In this document: positions 9,292 to 19,239 of the stretch, piece by piece
How the letters are laid out: every line of letters starts with the position of its first letter
How positions within the stretch are numbered: the stretch's first letter is position 1
DNA from: Klebsiella electrica
GTDB lineage: Bacteria; Pseudomonadota; Gammaproteobacteria; Enterobacterales; Enterobacteriaceae
Reading direction: 5' to 3'
DNA length: 64,000 nucleotides
Assembly: GCF_006711645.1 (NCBI RefSeq)
Contig: NZ_CP041247.1
Span: 124,001-188,000 of the forward strand
The notes under the pieces: generated by a model
What the model was told of the DNA's origin: nothing
Databases searched by the model: none
What the model saw: only the letters and a program-made list of their open reading frames with translations
Translations under genes and position numbers: made by a program

Positions 9292-10242
9292 TTAGTTCGT
9301 CGGGTTGTCCCAGCCCTGCCATTTCAACTGGTAGTACTGCACCAGAGGGCTGTGGCTGATACTTTCGCTCAGGACGCTGAAGAAGCGGCTGGCGTACACC
9401 GGCTCCGGCGGATGCTTCGTCTTACAGAACTTCACGCCGCGGAACGGATTACGCGGCGACGTTGGCGGCGTGGTTGCCGACGGCGGCAGCCCGCTGTCCG
9501 GCCTTGAGGTATCGACCTGCGGCTCGTTCAGCAGGTTGCTCGGACGCACCAGGGTGATATCCGGCGGCAGGTTATAGACCATTTGCTGCAGGACGCGCAC
9601 CGTGGTGGGGTGCGGGTGACCGATAGCAATCGCGGAACCGTTGCGGCGCGCCAGCGCGATGGCGCGGTTGAACTGGACGCGAATATCGGCCTCATTCTGC
9701 GTGTCATCGAGGAACACCTTGCGCTTGATAACCTTCACCCCGGTGCCCTGCGCCGCGCGCATGGCCTGGGTATTGCCGATGGTGACGCTGTCGAGGAAAT
9801 AGAGATTGTAGCGCTCCAGCGCCTGCATCACCTTTTGCATCCCGAACAGGCTGGAGGTCATCGCGCTGCCCATATGGTTGTTCAGGCCAACGGCGTACGG
9901 CACTTTGCCATAGGCGTCGCGGATGATGCGCTCGATCTCATCGCTGCTCATATCCGGACGCAGGGTGTCTTTTTCCAGCGGTTGCTTGCTGAGCGGCGCC
10001 ATTGGCAGGTGGATGAGGACCTCGTGACCGAGATTATGCGCCTTGCTCGCCATTTCACGGGCGTGAGGGGCGTTGGGTAATACGGCGACGGAGATCGTTG
10101 CTGGCAGCGCCAGTACCTGATTTTCGGTCTGTGGACGATAGCCAAAGTCGTCAATAACGATCGAGAGTTTGCCGGCAAATGCTGGCGAGGCCATAGCCAG
10201 CGTACCGGCTACCGCGAATGCAATTCTGCGAAATTGAAGCAA
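9292..10242 (-). CDS. yibQ: Divergent polysaccharide deacetylase family protein YibQ
   Basis: The 316-residue protein has a Sec signal ending at SPAFA-GK, so it is exported. The mature part matches the divergent polysaccharide deacetylase fold, with KLSIVIDDFGYRP near the start and EVLIHLPMAPL and AIAIGHPHPTT later, although the canonical metal triad is not complete. Its function is not established. It follows envC after 3 bases, suggesting an envelope or peptidoglycan role. The C-terminal 60 residues, rich in Pro and Ser, are low complexity. Confidence 0.9.
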   Translation of the reverse strand: MLQFRRIAFAVAGTLAMASPAFAGKLSIVIDDFGYRPQTENQVLALPATISVAVLPNAPHAREMASKAHNLGHEVLIHLPMAPLSKQPLEKDTLRPDMSSDEIERIIRDAYGKVPYAVGLNNHMGSAMTSSLFGMQKVMQALERYNLYFLDSVTIGNTQAMRAAQGTGVKVIKRKVFLDDTQNEADIRVQFNRAIALARRNGSAIAIGHPHPTTVRVLQQMVYNLPPDITLVRPSNLLNEPQVDTSRPDSGLPPSATTPPTSPRNPFRGVKFCKTKHPPEPVYASRFFSVLSESISHSPLVQYYQLKWQGWDNPTN

Positions 10243-10245
10243 AAC

Positions 10246-11517
10246 TTATCTTCCCAACCACGGCTGTGGATTGACCGCCTGACCCTGGCGACGAATTTCG
10301 AAATAGAGCGACGGACGGCCCTGACCGCCGCTGCTGCCTACGAGAGCAATCGGCTGGCCCGCCCGGACCTGAGTGCCGACGCTGACCAGCGCGCTTTGGT
10401 TATAGCCGTAAAGGCTCATATCGCCTTTACCGTGTTCAACGACCACCACCAGGCCGTAGCCCTGTAGCCAGTCGGCGAGAATCACCCGGCCATCGGCGAT
10501 TGCCTTGACCTCGGTGCCTTCAGACGCAGCGATAACCATCCCTTTCCAACGTAGTTCACCTTGCAGCTGTTCGCCATAACGATGAAGCAACGTTCCGCGT
10601 ACCGGCCAGTAGGCCTGACCGCGCGGAGAGCCGAGACCGCCGGTACGGGACATCAGCGAACGCTCGCTTTCGGTCGGTTTGTAGGTGGTGCCTTTCCGCG
10701 AGGCATCCTGCTGACGATCGCGCACGGCCTGTGCCTCGCGAGCCTCACTCTCAGCGCGGGCCTTCGCGGCGGCTTCTGCCTGCGCGATCCGACCGCGCAG
10801 GCGCGATTCGTTAGCCCGCATTTCGCCCAGCTGCTGTTGACCTTGCTGAATAGACGATTCAAGGCCTGAAAGGGTTTTCTTACGTTCGTTACGCGCCTGT
10901 TCCAGTTTGGCCTGCTGTGCGCGCTGCTCGTAAACCAGCGTTTGCTGTTGGCTCTGCTTTTCTTCCAGCTGCGCTTTTTGCGCGGAGACCTCTTCGCGCG
11001 TCTGTTTCAACTGGGCGATCGTCTCCTGGCGGGCCTGGTTCAGGTAACCGTAGTAAACCTGCATGCGCTGGTTACGCTGACCCTCTTCACCGCTGAGGAT
11101 CATTTGCATCCCGGTATGCGGCCCCTGGCGGAACGCGGCATCAAGCTGCGCGGACAGGTTGCGCTCCTGAGTGGCACGCTGACGCTCCAGTTTAGCGATG
11201 GACGCGTTCATCTCGTCAATCTGCCTGTTCAACTGGTTCAGGGTATCCTGAGTTTCGCGTAATTTGCGGGTGGCCGCAGAGATAGCTTCTTCCTGAGCCC
11301 TGAGCTGGGCGAGCAGGGAAGAACGTTGCTGCTGTTGCTGCTGTATCGCTCTCTGCTTGGCGGCGATATCGGCCTGAATTGATTTGAGCTGGTCGCGGTC
11401 ATCCGCCTGAGCGGGTGCGGCGCACAGCAATACGCCAGCGCTGAGTGCGCTGGCGTAAAGGACGGATCGAACAGCCGTTGCGATCCATGTATTTGAATAA
11501 GTCGCCTTTCCCCTCAT
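10246..11517 (-). CDS. envC: Murein hydrolase activator EnvC
   Basis: The 423-residue exported protein has a signal peptide ending near APAQA-DD and a long coiled coil (about residues 40-280) rich in Gln, Arg and Glu. A C-terminal LytM/M23 domain contains DGRVILADWLQGYGLVVVVE and HGKGDMSLYGYN. The LytM domain lacks the full zinc-ligand set, as in other EnvC proteins, which do not cut peptidoglycan themselves but activate the amidases AmiA and AmiB at the septum through FtsEX. It sits between gpmM and yibQ in one operon. Confidence 0.96.
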   Translation of the reverse strand: MRGKATYSNTWIATAVRSVLYASALSAGVLLCAAPAQADDRDQLKSIQADIAAKQRAIQQQQQQRSSLLAQLRAQEEAISAATRKLRETQDTLNQLNRQIDEMNASIAKLERQRATQERNLSAQLDAAFRQGPHTGMQMILSGEEGQRNQRMQVYYGYLNQARQETIAQLKQTREEVSAQKAQLEEKQSQQQTLVYEQRAQQAKLEQARNERKKTLSGLESSIQQGQQQLGEMRANESRLRGRIAQAEAAAKARAESEAREAQAVRDRQQDASRKGTTYKPTESERSLMSRTGGLGSPRGQAYWPVRGTLLHRYGEQLQGELRWKGMVIAASEGTEVKAIADGRVILADWLQGYGLVVVVEHGKGDMSLYGYNQSALVSVGTQVRAGQPIALVGSSGGQGRPSLYFEIRRQGQAVNPQPWLGR

Positions 11518-11526
11518 GGGGAAGGA

Positions 11527-13071
11527 TTATTCCACGATGAACAGCGGCTTGCCAGTCATCTCTTGCGGGATTTCCATTCCCATCAGCGACAGCATGGTTG
11601 GCGCGATATCGGAAAGCTTGCCGCCTTCGGCGACTTTCACCGATTTATCGCCAACGTAGATCAGCGGCACCGGCAGGTTGGTGTGGGCGGTATGGGCCTG
11701 GCCGGTTGCCGGGTCGCGCATCTGCTCAGCGTTACCGTGATCGGCGGTAATCAGCAGCTGGCCGCCGACGGATTCTACCGCTTTGGCGACCTGATCGATG
11801 CAGTTATCCAGCGTTTCAACGGCTTTAATTGCCGCTTCCATCACGCCGGTATGACCGACCATATCGCCGTTCGGATAGTTACAGATGATGGTGTCGTACT
11901 GACCGCCCTTGATGGCGGCCACCAGTTTTTCGGTCAGCTCAGCGGAGCTCATTTCCGGCTGCAGGTCGTAGGTGGCGACTTTTGGTGAGTTGATCAGAAT
12001 ACGCTCTTCGCCTTTGAACGGCTCTTCAACGCCGCCGTTAAAGAAGAAGGTCACGTGGGCGTATTTCTCGGTTTCGGAGATGCGCAGCTGAGTCTTGTCG
12101 TTCTTCGCCATCCACTCGCCGAAGGTGTTGGCCAGGGATGCTGGCGGATATGCGCAGGCGACTTTGATGTCGGCGGCATATTCGGTCAGCATCACGAAGT
12201 CGAGTTTGACCTCTTTCTTACGGGCGAAACCGTCGAAATCGGCGTTTACGAAGGCACGGGTGATTTCACGGGCGCGGTCAGCACGGAAGTTCATGAAAAT
12301 CAGCGCGTCGCCGTCTTCCATCGCGGCATCGGCCTGGCCGTTGGCACGGATGACGGTCGCCTTCACGAATTCGTCGTTTTCATCGCGGGCGTAGGCGGCC
12401 TGCAGACCGGCAACGGCGCTGTCGGCCTGGAACTCGCCCTGCGCCAGGGTCATCAGATCATACGCCTGCTCAACGCGGTCCCAGCGATTGTCGCGGTCCA
12501 TGGCGTAGTAGCGGCCAATAATGGAGGCCACGCGGCCTTTACCCAGCGCGACAAATTTTTCTTCAAATTTTGCCAGCGAGTTTTCAGCGCTGCGCGGCGG
12601 GGTGTCGCGACCATCGAGGAAAGCGTGCAGGTAGATTTTTTCTGCCCCGCGTTCGGCGGCCAGCTCTACCATCGCCATGATGTGGTCTTCGTGGCTGTGA
12701 ACGCCGCCTGGGGACATCAGGCCCATGATGTGCACGGCTTTACCCGCAGCAACGGCTTTGTCGACTGCGGCGGTCAGCACCGGGTTTGCAAAGAACGTGC
12801 GTTCTTTGATTTCGACATCGAGACGGGTCAGATCCTGGTAAACGATACGACCGGCGCCGAGGTTAACGTGACCCACTTCAGAGTTGCCCATCTGGCGATC
12901 CGGCAGACCGACCTCAAGACCAGAAGCATCAATCAGCGTATGGGGACGTTTCGCCCACAATGCGTCCATGACTGGCGTTTTCGCGCTATAAATCGCGTTA
13001 TCCTGCTGGTCTTCACGATAGCCATAGCCATCCAGAATGACCAGTACCATCGGCTTTTTAGAATTCGACAT
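11527..13071 (-). CDS. gpmM: 2,3-bisphosphoglycerate-independent phosphoglycerate mutase
   Basis: The 514-residue alkaline-phosphatase-superfamily enzyme has [13 protein letters not shown] (first metal site), [14 protein letters not shown] (catalytic serine), and [11 protein letters not shown] and AHTNLPVPL (second metal site). It interconverts 3- and 2-phosphoglycerate using two Mn ions. The ATG at 13071 gives [10 protein letters not shown] and exactly the standard length; the 27-residue upstream extension is not conserved. It is the first gene of gpmM-envC-yibQ. Confidence 0.97.
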   Translation of the reverse strand: MSNSKKPMVLVILDGYGYREDQQDNAIYSAKTPVMDALWAKRPHTLIDASGLEVGLPDRQMGNSEVGHVNLGAGRIVYQDLTRLDVEIKERTFFANPVLTAAVDKAVAAGKAVHIMGLMSPGGVHSHEDHIMAMVELAAERGAEKIYLHAFLDGRDTPPRSAENSLAKFEEKFVALGKGRVASIIGRYYAMDRDNRWDRVEQAYDLMTLAQGEFQADSAVAGLQAAYARDENDEFVKATVIRANGQADAAMEDGDALIFMNFRADRAREITRAFVNADFDGFARKKEVKLDFVMLTEYAADIKVACAYPPASLANTFGEWMAKNDKTQLRISETEKYAHVTFFFNGGVEEPFKGEERILINSPKVATYDLQPEMSSAELTEKLVAAIKGGQYDTIICNYPNGDMVGHTGVMEAAIKAVETLDNCIDQVAKAVESVGGQLLITADHGNAEQMRDPATGQAHTAHTNLPVPLIYVGDKSVKVAEGGKLSDIAPTMLSLMGMEIPQEMTGKPLFIVE

Positions 13072-13316
13072 TGCGACAACCTCATGCTCAAAGACAGAAA
13101 ATTTGCGTAATTTTACTACAGCTGAATCGTTCAAAGCACCGTAAAAGATCAAAGAAAGAGAGCGTCGGGCCCGCGCGAAAGTCGTCGGAAGGGGATTTTT
13201 TCGTGACGGGCCGCAGAAAATACATTACATCGCGCTCACTGGCTGTATTTGCCGCAATGCACAGGTATACTCCTTCCCTGGTTTTTTTATCACTTAGTCG
13301 GGAGTTGTAACCCCCC
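13072..13316. promoter_or_regulatory. Divergent intergenic region gpmM / yibN
   Basis: These 245 bases separate the divergent starts of gpmM and yibN. A good Shine-Dalgarno, GGGAG, precedes the yibN ATG. I see no operator-like inverted repeat and no further gene. Confidence 0.45.
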
Positions 13317-13748
13317 ATGCAAGAAATTATGCAATTCGTCGGCCGTCACCCCGTCCTGAGCATCGCGTGGATCGCGCTGCTGGTGGCGGTGCTGTTCACC
13401 ACCTTTAAGGGGCTGATGTCGAAAGTTAAAGTCATTACCCGTGGCGAAGCGACGCGTCTGATCAACAAAGAAGATGCCGTGGTTGTCGACCTGCGTCAGC
13501 GTGACGACTTCCGTAAAGGCCATATCGCGGGCTCCATCAACCTGCTGCCGAGCGAAATCAAGGCAAATAACGTTGGTGAGTTGGAAAAACACAAAGCACA
13601 ACCCATTATAGTGGTAGATGGTTCCGGTATGCAGGCACAAGAGCCTGCCAGCGCGCTGAATAAAGCCGGATTTGAAAAGGTCTTTGTACTGAAAGAAGGC
13701 ATTGCTGGCTGGAGCGGCGAAAACCTTCCGCTGGTACGCGGCAAATAA
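13317..13748 (+). CDS. yibN: Membrane-anchored rhodanese-like protein YibN
   Basis: The 143-residue protein has one N-terminal transmembrane segment (about residues 13-30, [16 protein letters not shown]), then a rhodanese domain with [20 protein letters not shown]. In the expected active-site loop the sequence is [14 protein letters not shown], with no cysteine; the whole protein lacks cysteine. It therefore should not act as a sulfurtransferase and may serve as a membrane-tethered binding domain. It leads the yibN-grxC-secB-gpsA-cysE group, all on the plus strand. Confidence 0.93.
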   Translation: MQEIMQFVGRHPVLSIAWIALLVAVLFTTFKGLMSKVKVITRGEATRLINKEDAVVVDLRQRDDFRKGHIAGSINLLPSEIKANNVGELEKHKAQPIIVVDGSGMQAQEPASALNKAGFEKVFVLKEGIAGWSGENLPLVRGK

Positions 13749-13781
13749 ATTTACCCACGTCTTTATGACGTAGCCAGGTTT

Positions 13782-13809
13782 CCCCCACTGCGGCGAGCCG
13801 TCGGGGGGG
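13782..13809 (+). other. GC hairpin between yibN and grxC
   Basis: CCCCC pairs with GGGGG around an inner CGGC-GA-GCCG stem. No T-run follows, so it looks like an intercistronic mRNA structure rather than a strong terminator. Confidence 0.35.
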
Positions 13810-13859
13810 TAGCCTTGTCTGCGGCGTAAAATCCTGCGGGTAAAAACAGGAGTGAAGTC

Positions 13860-14111
13860 ATGGCCAATATTGATATCTACACCAAAGCGACTTGTCCGTT
13901 CTGTATTCGTGCAAAAGCACTGCTGAACAGCAAAGGCGTAACGTTCAATGAACTGCCGATCGATGGCAATGCCGCGAAGCGTGAAGAGATGATTGAGCGC
14001 AGCGGTCGTACGACGGTTCCGCAGATTTTTATTGATGAGCAGCACATTGGCGGCTGTGACGACTTGTATGCGCTTGATTCACGTGGTGGACTTGATCCCC
14101 TGCTGCGCTAA
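13860..14111 (+). CDS. grxC: Glutaredoxin 3
   Basis: The 83-residue thioredoxin-fold protein has the dithiol active site CPFC (ATCPFCIRAK) near the N-terminus, the cis-proline TVPQIFID and the glutathione-binding GGCDDLYAL. It reduces disulfides and ribonucleotide reductase with glutathione in the cytoplasm. The ATG is preceded by an AGGAG site. Length and context match E. coli grxC. Confidence 0.97.
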   Translation: MANIDIYTKATCPFCIRAKALLNSKGVTFNELPIDGNAAKREEMIERSGRTTVPQIFIDEQHIGGCDDLYALDSRGGLDPLLR

Positions 14112-14169
14112 TTTTGCGTCCGCCCAGGTCGGGTAGGCGTATTTAAGGACAACACGAAAGGGTTTTACT

Positions 14170-14637
14170 ATGTCAGAACAAAACAGCACCGAAATGACGT
14201 TCCAGATCCAGCGTATCTATACCAAGGATATTTCCTTTGAAGCGCCGAATGCGCCGCAAGTTTTCCAGAAAGACTGGCAGCCGGAAGTTAAACTTGATCT
14301 GGACACTGCTTCCAGCCAGTTGGCTGAAGGCGTCTACGAAGTGGTGCTGCGCGTAACCGTAACCGCTGCGCTGGGCGAAGAAACCGCATTCCTGTGCGAA
14401 GTACAGCAGGGCGGCATCTTCTCCATCGACGGCATTGACGGCAACCAGATGGCGCATTGCCTCGGCGCATACTGCCCGAACATTCTGTTCCCGTATGCGC
14501 GTGAGTGCATTACCAGCCTGGTGTCTCGCGGTACCTTCCCGCAACTGAACCTTGCGCCAGTGAACTTCGATGCGCTGTTCATGAACTATCTGCAGCAGCA
14601 AGCTGGCGAAGGTGCCGAACAACATCAGGATGCCTGA
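14170..14637 (+). CDS. secB: Protein-export chaperone SecB
   Basis: The 155-residue acidic protein has the SecB start [20 protein letters not shown] and [20 protein letters not shown]. The tetramer holds precursor proteins unfolded in the cytoplasm and passes them to SecA. Its TGA overlaps the gpsA ATG (ATGA), so the two are translationally coupled, as in other enterics. Confidence 0.98.
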   Translation: MSEQNSTEMTFQIQRIYTKDISFEAPNAPQVFQKDWQPEVKLDLDTASSQLAEGVYEVVLRVTVTAALGEETAFLCEVQQGGIFSIDGIDGNQMAHCLGAYCPNILFPYARECITSLVSRGTFPQLNLAPVNFDALFMNYLQQQAGEGAEQHQDA

Positions 14638-15653
14638 TGAACGCACTTAATGCTGCAATGACTGTGATCGGTGCCGGCTCATACGGCACCGCTCTTGCCA
14701 TCACCCTGGCAAGAAATGGCCACGATGTTGTGCTCTGGGGCCATGACCCGAAACATATCGCGACGCTGCAACATGACCGCTGCAACGCCGCTTTCCTTCC
14801 TGACGTCCCTTTCCCTGACACGCTGCATCTTGAAAGCGATCTGTCTGCCGCGCTGGCGGCCAGCCGCGATATTCTGGTTGTGGTGCCCAGCCATGTCTTT
14901 GGTGAGGTTCTGCGGCAGATTAAACCGCTGATGCGCCCGGATGCGCGCCTGGTCTGGGCGACAAAAGGCCTTGAGGCCGAAACCGGTCGCCTGTTGCAGG
15001 ATGTCGCGCGCGAAGCGCTGGGCGACACGATCCCGCTGGCGGTCATTTCCGGCCCGACCTTTGCCAAAGAACTGGCGGCAGGGCTGCCGACGGCCATTTC
15101 GCTGGCGTCCACGGAGCCGCAGTTTGCCGACGACCTGCAGCATTTACTGCACTGCGGTAAAAGCTTCCGCGTCTATATCAACCCGGACTTTATCGGCGTG
15201 CAGCTTGGCGGGGCGGTGAAAAACGTTATTGCCATTGGCGCCGGGATGTCTGACGGCATCGGCTTTGGCGCCAATGCGCGTACGGCGCTGATAACCCGGG
15301 GTCTGGTTGAAATGTCTCGTCTCGGTACCGCGCTGGGCGCCGATCCGGAAACCTTTATGGGGATGGCGGGGCTGGGCGATCTGGTGCTGACCTGCACCGA
15401 TAACCAATCGCGTAACCGCCGCTTCGGCATGATGCTCGGTCAGGGTATGGATGTGCAAAGCGCGCAGGATAAGATTGGCCAGGTGGTTGAAGGCTATCGC
15501 AATACCAGGGAAGTTCGCGTTCTGGCACAGCGTTTAGGTGTTGAAATGCCAATAACCGAGGAAATTTATCAGGTATTGTATTGCGGAAAAATTGCGCGCG
15601 AGGCAGCATTGACTTTATTAGGCCGTGCGCGCAAGGACGAGCGCAGCAATTAA
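14637..15653 (+). CDS. gpsA: sn-glycerol-3-phosphate dehydrogenase [NAD(P)+]
   Basis: The 338-residue dehydrogenase starts [20 protein letters not shown] with a GxGxxG dinucleotide site. The catalytic lysine lies in [14 protein letters not shown], and [14 protein letters not shown] is present. It reduces dihydroxyacetone phosphate to sn-glycerol 3-phosphate, the backbone of phospholipids. The start is fixed by the 1-base ATGA overlap with secB; the longer frame lies inside secB. Confidence 0.97.
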   Translation: MNALNAAMTVIGAGSYGTALAITLARNGHDVVLWGHDPKHIATLQHDRCNAAFLPDVPFPDTLHLESDLSAALAASRDILVVVPSHVFGEVLRQIKPLMRPDARLVWATKGLEAETGRLLQDVAREALGDTIPLAVISGPTFAKELAAGLPTAISLASTEPQFADDLQHLLHCGKSFRVYINPDFIGVQLGGAVKNVIAIGAGMSDGIGFGANARTALITRGLVEMSRLGTALGADPETFMGMAGLGDLVLTCTDNQSRNRRFGMMLGQGMDVQSAQDKIGQVVEGYRNTREVRVLAQRLGVEMPITEEIYQVLYCGKIAREAALTLLGRARKDERSN

Positions 15654-15733
15654 TCTTAAAGGAACCTTTGTCACCTCGATGACCCGGTCAGCGTAGAACT
15701 GGCCGGTCATTCTGCTATCGCCTGGAGTCAGCA

Positions 15734-16555
15734 ATGCCGTGTGAAGAACTGGATATCGTCTGGAATAATATTAAAGCCGAAGCCCGGGCTCTGGCCGACT
15801 GTGAGCCTATGCTCGCCAGTTTTTACCACGCAACGCTACTCAAACACGAAAATCTGGGCAGCGCCCTGAGCTATATGCTGGCGAATAAGCTGGCTTCCCC
15901 CATTATGCCGGCTATCGCTATTCGTGAAGTGGTGGAAGAGGCCTATGCCGCTGACCCGGAAATGATCGCTTCCGCCGCCTGCGATATCCAGGCCGTGCGC
16001 ACCCGCGATCCGGCGGTTGATAAATACTCGACGCCGCTGCTGTACCTGAAAGGTTTCCACGCGCTGCAGGCCTATCGCATTGGCCACTGGCTGTGGAATC
16101 AGGGGCGCCGCGCGCTGGCGATTTTCCTGCAAAACCAGGTTTCCGTTTCTTTCCAGGTGGATATCCATCCGGCGGCGAAAATTGGCCGCGGGATTATGCT
16201 CGATCACGCTACCGGCATTGTGGTCGGCGAAACGGCGGTGATTGAGGACGACGTGTCGATTCTGCAGTCCGTCACCCTCGGCGGGACCGGTAAAACCAGC
16301 GGCGACCGGCACCCGAAAATCCGTGAAGGCGTGATGATTGGCGCCGGTGCGAAGATCCTCGGCAATATCGAAGTGGGTCGGGGGGCGAAAATTGGCGCCG
16401 GTTCCGTGGTGTTACAGCCCGTACCGCCGCACACCACCGCAGCCGGTGTACCGGCGCGTATCGTCGGTAAGCCAGAGAGCGATAAACCCGCGATGGATAT
16501 GGATCAGCACTTTAACGGTATTCACCATACCTTCGAGTACGGCGACGGTATCTAG
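15734..16555 (+). CDS. cysE: Serine O-acetyltransferase
   Basis: The 273-residue protein has an N-terminal helical domain and a C-terminal left-handed beta helix of hexapeptide repeats (roughly residues 140-245: DIHPAAKIGRGIMLDHATG, GAGAKILGNIEVGRGAKIG). It makes O-acetylserine from serine and acetyl-CoA, the first step of cysteine synthesis. The C-terminal tail ending GDGI is the region that binds CysK and carries cysteine feedback inhibition in homologues. An 80-base gap follows gpsA. Confidence 0.98.
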   Translation: MPCEELDIVWNNIKAEARALADCEPMLASFYHATLLKHENLGSALSYMLANKLASPIMPAIAIREVVEEAYAADPEMIASAACDIQAVRTRDPAVDKYSTPLLYLKGFHALQAYRIGHWLWNQGRRALAIFLQNQVSVSFQVDIHPAAKIGRGIMLDHATGIVVGETAVIEDDVSILQSVTLGGTGKTSGDRHPKIREGVMIGAGAKILGNIEVGRGAKIGAGSVVLQPVPPHTTAAGVPARIVGKPESDKPAMDMDQHFNGIHHTFEYGDGI

Positions 16556-16582
16556 AATCGGGTTACGGTCTGGTGCCGGTAT

Positions 16583-16704
16583 GTAGCCCGGATAAGGCGC
16601 GATGCGCCGCTTCCGGGAGTTTCCCCGGCTTGTGCTGCGCTTATCCGGGCTACGGTCTGGCCTGGTATGTAGCCCGGATAAGGCGCGATGCGCCGCCATC
16701 CGGG
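16583..16704. repeat. REP cluster (BIME) between cysE and trmL
   Basis: Three palindromic REP units lie in alternating orientation. Units at 16583-16617 and 16668-16704 share GTAGCCCGGATAAGGCGC followed by GATGCGCCGC and CCGGG; the unit at 16623-16653 is inverted and ends TTATCCGGGCTAC. They sit between convergent cysE and trmL, a typical REP position, and may protect mRNA 3' ends or end transcription. Confidence 0.9.
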
Positions 16705-16715
16705 AATCGCGGAGG

Positions 16716-17189
16716 CTAACTGCGCAATACCGCGCCAGGATACCCCAGCTGGCGCCAGGCCTCGTACACGACCACCGACACCGCATTTGACAGGTTCATG
16801 CTGCGGCTGTCCGGCATCATCGGAATACGGATTTTCTGCTGCGCTGGCAGGGCATCAAGAATGCTGGCCGGCAGGCCGCGCGTTTCCGGGCCAAACATCA
16901 AGAAATCGCCATCCTGATAGCTTACCGCGCTGTGAGCCGGCGTGCCCTTTGTGGTCAGGGCGAACAGGCGCTGCGGCCTGGCGCTTTCGACGAAGGCCGC
17001 GTAGTCGCGATGACGCTGAACGGCGGTAAATTCATGGTAATCCAGCCCGGCGCGGCGCAGGCGCTTATCATCCCAGGTGAATCCCATAGGCTCGATAATG
17101 TGCAGATTGAAGCCGGTGTTGGCACACAGGCGGATGATATTCCCGGTATTCGGCGGGATCTCAGGTTCGAATAGTACAATGTTCAGCAT
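16716..17189 (-). CDS. trmL: tRNA (cytidine/uridine-2'-O)-methyltransferase TrmL
   Basis: The 157-residue SPOUT (trefoil-knot) methyltransferase starts [20 protein letters not shown], with the knot motifs FGPETRGLP and [19 protein letters not shown]. It methylates the 2'-OH at wobble position 34 of certain leucine tRNAs using S-adenosylmethionine. The ATG at 17189 gives exactly the known length of the family; the upstream ATG adds five residues. Confidence 0.96.
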   Translation of the reverse strand: MLNIVLFEPEIPPNTGNIIRLCANTGFNLHIIEPMGFTWDDKRLRRAGLDYHEFTAVQRHRDYAAFVESARPQRLFALTTKGTPAHSAVSYQDGDFLMFGPETRGLPASILDALPAQQKIRIPMMPDSRSMNLSNAVSVVVYEAWRQLGYPGAVLRS

Positions 17190-17281
17190 GCTGCCCTGTC
17201 TCATTAGGCTCTTAATCGCGCGGGCAGAATAGCAGATATTTGCCCGGCCCTCATCCTCGTGGGAGAGCGCCGGGCGGGGGG

Positions 17282-18466
17282 TTAGGCAGCGTTACCCTGC
17301 TTAATCGCATTGAAGGTTTGCAGCGCGTCGGCGTTCTGCACCAGCGAATCGCGGCTGATTTCGCCGATGGTTTTGGTTCCGGTCAGGGTCATGGCCACTT
17401 TCATCTCTTTCTCGATAAGATTCAGCAGGTTGGCTACCCCCTGCTTACCGTGGGTGGCCAGCGCGTAGAGATAGGCGCGGCCCAGCAGTACGCTATCGGC
17501 GCCCAGCGCAATCATCCGCACCACATCAAGACCATTACGAATACCGCTATCGGCGAGAATGGCGATATCGCCTTTGACCGCATCAGCGATCGCCGGTAGC
17601 GCGCGGGCAGAGGAGAGAACGCCGTCGAGCTGGCGGCCGCCGTGGTTGGAGACCACGATCCCGTCGGCGCCGAAGCGTACCGCATCCCGCGCATCCTGCG
17701 GATCGAGGATCCCTTTGATCACCATCGGGCCATCCCAGAATTCGCGGATCCACTCAAGGTCTTTCCACGAAATCGACGGATCGAAGTTGTTGGCCAGCCA
17801 GCCGATATAATCCTCAAGACCGGTAGGCTTGCCGAGATAGGCGGAGATATTGCCGAGATCGTGAGGGCGACCGTTTAAACCGACATCCCACGCCCACTGT
17901 GGGTGAGTCATCGCCTGCCAGTAGCGGCGCATCGCCGCGTTCGGGCCGCTCATCCCGGAGTGGGCATCGCGATAGCGGGCGCCGGGGGTGGGCATATCAA
18001 CGGTAAACACCAGGGTGGAACAGCCCGCCGCTTTGGCGCGCTCCAGCGCATTGCGCATAAAGCCGCGATCGCGCAGGACGTACAGCTGGAACCACATCGG
18101 ACGCTTGATGGTCGGCGCGACCTCTTCTATCGGGCAGACGGAAACGGTGGAGAGGGTGAACGGAATCCCTTTATCATCCGCGGCGCCTGCCGCCTGCACT
18201 TCACCGCGGCGAGCGTACATTCCGCACAGTCCGACCGGCGCCAGCGCCACCGGCATGGAGAGCTTTTCTTTGAACAGCGTCGTCTCCAGGCTCAGGTCCG
18301 ACATATTCTTCAGGACCCGCTGGCGGAGCGCCACATCAGACAGGTCTTCAACGTTGCGGCGCAGCGTGTGTTCGGCATAGGCGCCGCCGTCGATGTAGTG
18401 GAACAGGAACGGTGGCAGGATACGCTGTGCGGCTGCGCGATAGTCGCTGGCGGCTGAAATAATCAT
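17282..18466 (-). CDS. lldD: L-lactate dehydrogenase (quinone, FMN)
   Basis: The 394-residue FMN-dependent alpha-hydroxyacid dehydrogenase has the catalytic His/Arg pair in [15 protein letters not shown]-contact residues in [11 protein letters not shown], and [14 protein letters not shown] near residue 80. It oxidises L-lactate to pyruvate at the inner membrane and passes electrons to the respiratory chain. ATG at 18466 overlaps the lldR TGA by one base (TGATG); a GTG one codon earlier is possible. Last gene of lldP-lldR-lldD. Confidence 0.97.
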   Translation of the reverse strand: MIISAASDYRAAAQRILPPFLFHYIDGGAYAEHTLRRNVEDLSDVALRQRVLKNMSDLSLETTLFKEKLSMPVALAPVGLCGMYARRGEVQAAGAADDKGIPFTLSTVSVCPIEEVAPTIKRPMWFQLYVLRDRGFMRNALERAKAAGCSTLVFTVDMPTPGARYRDAHSGMSGPNAAMRRYWQAMTHPQWAWDVGLNGRPHDLGNISAYLGKPTGLEDYIGWLANNFDPSISWKDLEWIREFWDGPMVIKGILDPQDARDAVRFGADGIVVSNHGGRQLDGVLSSARALPAIADAVKGDIAILADSGIRNGLDVVRMIALGADSVLLGRAYLYALATHGKQGVANLLNLIEKEMKVAMTLTGTKTIGEISRDSLVQNADALQTFNAIKQGNAA

Positions 18467-19239
18467 CACGGGTTCTCCCTGGCATTTTCATTGTGGTCAC
18501 CGGGCAGACGGGTAATTCGCGCCTGGCGGGCCTGGTCTTCATCAAAGTGTTTAATCGTGGCGTGGACAAAGCCTAAATGCGCCATCATCGCCTGCCGTGC
18601 GCCTTCGGCGTCACCGGCGAAAATGGCCTCCATCACGGCCTGGTGCTGTTCGGTCAGACGGGCGAATACCGGCGGGACAAGGTACATCCGCTGGCGGCTC
18701 TGTTTGACCGAGGATTGCAGGAGGTCGAAAAAGCCGCGCATGGTTTGTAGCAGCACCACGTTGTGCGAGGCTTCGGCGATCGCCAGATGAAAGCGCACGT
18801 CGGCCTGCGAGGCGAGGTCCGGGTCCTCGCTCTGGGTGGCTTCAAAGCACAGGCGAATGCGCTCTTTTTCGGCATCGGTTGCCCGCATCGCCGCATGCCA
18901 GGCCGTGCTGGCTTCGATGGCGTGGCGGGCTTCCAGAATATCAAAGCTGTAATCGGGGTCGTCGGCGAGCAGCGTTTTTAGCGGCTGAACGATATTCTGT
19001 TCCGACCACGTCTCGTGCTGCCAGCGCACGAAGGTCCCGCCGCCGCGACGGCTGACCAGCAGACCTTCGTTCACCAGCATCGCCAGCGCTTCGCGCAGCG
19101 AGTTGCGCGATACGCCAAGCTGCGCGGCCAACTGGCGCTCGGCGGGCAGTCGCATGCCCGCCTCCAGCTTTTGTTCTTCAATCAGCGCCCGCACACGACG
19201 GACGACATCGTCTGCGAGGCGCCGGGGCATCACTATCAT
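18466..19239 (-). CDS. lldR: GntR/FadR-type regulator of L-lactate utilisation
   Basis: The 257-residue regulator has an N-terminal winged helix-turn-helix ([20 protein letters not shown], about residues 30-50) and a C-terminal FCD ligand domain with [12 protein letters not shown] and a late His. In E. coli LldR represses or activates lldPRD depending on L-lactate. Its start overlaps the lldP stop by 4 bases (ATGA). Two matching operator-like repeats lie upstream of lldP. Confidence 0.95.
   Translation of the reverse strand: MIVMPRRLADDVVRRVRALIEEQKLEAGMRLPAERQLAAQLGVSRNSLREALAMLVNEGLLVSRRGGGTFVRWQHETWSEQNIVQPLKTLLADDPDYSFDILEARHAIEASTAWHAAMRATDAEKERIRLCFEATQSEDPDLASQADVRFHLAIAEASHNVVLLQTMRGFFDLLQSSVKQSRQRMYLVPPVFARLTEQHQAVMEAIFAGDAEGARQAMMAHLGFVHATIKHFDEDQARQARITRLPGDHNENARENP

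Noticed and set aside
10900..11420. Repeat-like CTG/TTG-rich stretch in envC
   Set aside because: It encodes the Gln-rich coiled coil of EnvC; no exact tandem DNA unit is maintained.
12055..13110. 351-codon plus-strand open frame inside gpmM
   Set aside because: Shadow of gpmM; composition and lack of start signals argue against a gene.
16583..16704. Possible CRISPR-like repeat array
   Set aside because: The units are palindromic REP sequences in alternating orientation with no regular spacers.
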